Positions 20,339 through 21,413 of a stretch of DNA of 21,413 nt are shown one piece after another (position 1 is the stretch's first letter; every line of letters begins with the position of its first letter). The notes under the pieces are model-generated. The model saw nothing but the letters and a program-made list of their open reading frames with translations, was not told the origin of the DNA and did no database searches. The translations under genes were made by a program, and so were the position numbers. This stretch comes from Clostridiales bacterium (lineage in GTDB: Bacteria > Bacillota > Clostridia > Oscillospirales > Oscillospiraceae). Location of the stretch: positions 1 to 21,413 of the forward strand of contig JAJQAS010000196.1 in assembly GCA_021203685.1 (NCBI GenBank), in the 5' to 3' direction.

Positions 20339-20399
20339 AACTTTTTGTGTATTTTTGCTTTTACAATATCACTGAAAAATTGCAGTTTTTCCCGAAACC

Positions 20400-20433
20400 A
20401 TAGAAATGAATGAAGTTTTCCCGTCATTTCCAT
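20400..20433. repeat. Inverted repeat in the AT-rich eno-pckA spacer
   Basis: ATAGAAATGA (20400-20409) is complementary to TCATTTCCAT (20424-20433) apart from one mismatch. It lies between the eno terminator and the pckA promoter, about 50 bp upstream of the -35 box, where an activator or repressor could bind. The rest of the 310-bp spacer is AT-rich compared with the genes and shows no ORF of note. Confidence 0.35.
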
Positions 20434-20483
20434 CGAAGGCCGAAAGGAAACCGTAAAAAATTAGACCGGAATCCACATTCTGC

Positions 20484-20513
20484 TTGACAGGGGGACATTT
20501 TCTGTTATATAAC
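20484..20513 (+). promoter_or_regulatory. Promoter of pckA
   Basis: TTGACA (20484-20489) is followed by TATATA at 20506-20511 (16-nt spacer) or TATAAC at 20508-20513 (18-nt spacer). The predicted start is near 20518-20521, leaving a leader of about 55 nt. Confidence 0.75.
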
Positions 20514-20526
20514 TATAGCAGGGCTA

Positions 20527-20539
20527 AGGTGGCCCACCT
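20527..20539. promoter_or_regulatory. Palindrome at the pckA transcription start
   Basis: AGGTGG and CCACCT flank a single C in a near-perfect 13-bp palindrome just downstream of the predicted +1. A repressor operator here could block pckA initiation; alternatively the site is a short leader hairpin, though its loop would be small. It does not match operator consensus sequences I can recall with confidence. Confidence 0.35.
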
Positions 20540-20572
20540 AAAATTACTAGAAAGCTGAGGTAGAGACGCAAT

Positions 20573-21413
20573 ATGGCAAACATTGATTTGACCCAGTATG
20601 GCATCACCGGAACCACAGAAATCGTCCGCAACCCCTCTTACGAAATGCTCTTTGAGGAAGAGACCAAACCCGAGCTGGAGGGCTTTGAAAAGGGCCAGGT
20701 CAGCGAGCTTGGCGCTGTCAACGTCATGACCGGCATCTACACGGGGCGTTCTCCTAAAGATAAGTACATCGTCATGGACGAGAACTCCAAGGACACCATC
20801 TGGTGGACCACCGAGGGCTATCCCAACGACAACCACCCCGCCTCCCAGGAGACCTGGGCTGCCGTCAAGAAAATCGCCAAGGACGAGCTGTGCAACAAGC
20901 GTCTGTTCGTGGTGGACGCCTTCTGCGGCACCAATAAGGACACCCGTATGGCCATCCGCTTCATCATGGAAGTGGCCTGGCAGGCTCATTTCATCAAGAA
21001 CATGTTCATTCAGCCCACCGCTGAGGAGCTGGAGGACTTCGAGCCGGACTTCGTGATTTACAACGCCTCCAAGGCCAAGGTGGAGAACTACAAGGAGCTG
21101 GGCCTCCGCTCCGAGACTGCCGTTGTCTTCAACATCACCAGCCGCGAGTCCGTCATCATCAACACCTGGTACGGCGGCGAGATGAAGAAGGGTATGTTCT
21201 CCATGATGAACTACTACCTGCCGCTGAAGGGCATTGCCGCCATGCACTGCTCCGCCAACACCGATATGAACGGCGAGAACACCGCCATCTTCTTCGGCCT
21301 GTCCGGCACCGGCAAGACCACCCTGTCCACCGACCCCAAGCGCCTGCTGATTGGCGACGACGAGCACGGCTGGGACGACAACGGCGTGTTCAACTTCGAG
21401 GGCGGCTGCTATG
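20573..21413 (+). CDS. pckA: Phosphoenolpyruvate carboxykinase (ATP), 5' part
   Basis: The first 280 codons of ATP-dependent PEP carboxykinase are present; the window end truncates it (the family is about 530-540 residues). The enzyme interconverts oxaloacetate and PEP; in gut anaerobes it often runs toward oxaloacetate. Signatures are TGIYTGRSPKDKYIV with the substrate-binding Arg, the ARF-like middle replaced by TSRESVIINTWYGGEMKKGM, the P-loop GLSGTGKT at 242-249 and LIGDDEHGWDDNGVFNFEGG with the metal-binding Asp pair. GAGG lies 12 nt before the ATG. It has its own promoter and follows eno, so PEP-forming and PEP-using steps are neighbours. Confidence 0.97.
   Translation, partial: MANIDLTQYGITGTTEIVRNPSYEMLFEEETKPELEGFEKGQVSELGAVNVMTGIYTGRSPKDKYIVMDENSKDTIWWTTEGYPNDNHPASQETWAAVKKIAKDELCNKRLFVVDAFCGTNKDTRMAIRFIMEVAWQAHFIKNMFIQPTAEELEDFEPDFVIYNASKAKVENYKELGLRSETAVVFNITSRESVIINTWYGGEMKKGMFSMMNYYLPLKGIAAMHCSANTDMNGENTAIFFGLSGTGKTTLSTDPKRLLIGDDEHGWDDNGVFNFEGGCY

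Noticed and set aside
18982..20433. Long open frame opposite eno
   Set aside because: Antisense shadow of eno; Val/Gly/His-rich translation with no recognisable domain.

Overview
The window is a chromosomal housekeeping segment from a fairly GC-rich Firmicute. Protein sequences, the zinc-ribbon form of S14, the ribosomal gene order (rpsD inside the alpha cluster, a KOW protein between map and infA) and the strong AGGAGG ribosome binding sites point to the Oscillospiraceae and relatives (Flavonifractor / Intestinimonas / Pseudoflavonifractor type). The genus is an inference. I see no tRNA, rRNA, CRISPR array, transposase or phage gene.

Layout: (1) 1-1734, plus strand: thiamine genes, namely the last codons of thiC, then thiE and thiD overlapping by ATGA. 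(2) 1735-1982: a bidirectional terminator, a folded 60-bp repeat-like element and a heptamer array at the convergent junction. (3) 1983-18136, minus strand: the S10-spc-alpha ribosomal supercluster, read from right to left as rpsJ rplC rplD rplW rplB rpsS rplV rpsC rplP rpmC rpsQ rplN rplX rplE rpsN | rpsH rplF rplR rpsE rpmD rplO secY adk map KOW infA (30-codon ORF) rpmJ rpsM rpsK rpsD rpoA rplQ. (4) 18137-18960: a divergent control region with an S10 promoter and leader to the left and a promoter with a long structured leader to the right. (5) 18961-20262: eno with a strong terminator. (6) 20484-21413: promoter and first 280 codons of pckA, cut by the window end.

The genes supply 26 ribosomal proteins, IF-1, RNA polymerase alpha, the SecY channel, adenylate kinase and methionine aminopeptidase; enolase and PEP carboxykinase supply central carbon flux. 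Most minus-strand genes are tightly packed, several with 1-nt stop/start overlaps (rplD-rplW, rpsC-rplP, rplP-rpmC, adk-map).

The coding genes are conventional; what is unusual lies between them. (a) A 418-nt gap splits the cluster between rpsN and rpsH. It holds a perfect 14-bp hairpin, a probable terminator, a weak promoter, a possible 25-codon leader ORF with an ideal Shine-Dalgarno, and an intrinsic terminator whose U-tract abuts the rpsH ribosome binding site, with a competing pairing partner upstream. (b) The RNA starting at the strong promoter upstream of eno can fold into tandem hairpins with large pyrimidine-rich loops, one carrying CCTCCTT, the anti-Shine-Dalgarno word. (c) Degenerate 7-nt repeat arrays occur in three intergenic regions, twice as inverted pairs bracketing about 90-115 bp. 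(d) A 30-codon ORF exactly bridges infA and rpmJ with ATGA overlaps on both sides. All of these are read by eye and none has been tested by search or folding software.
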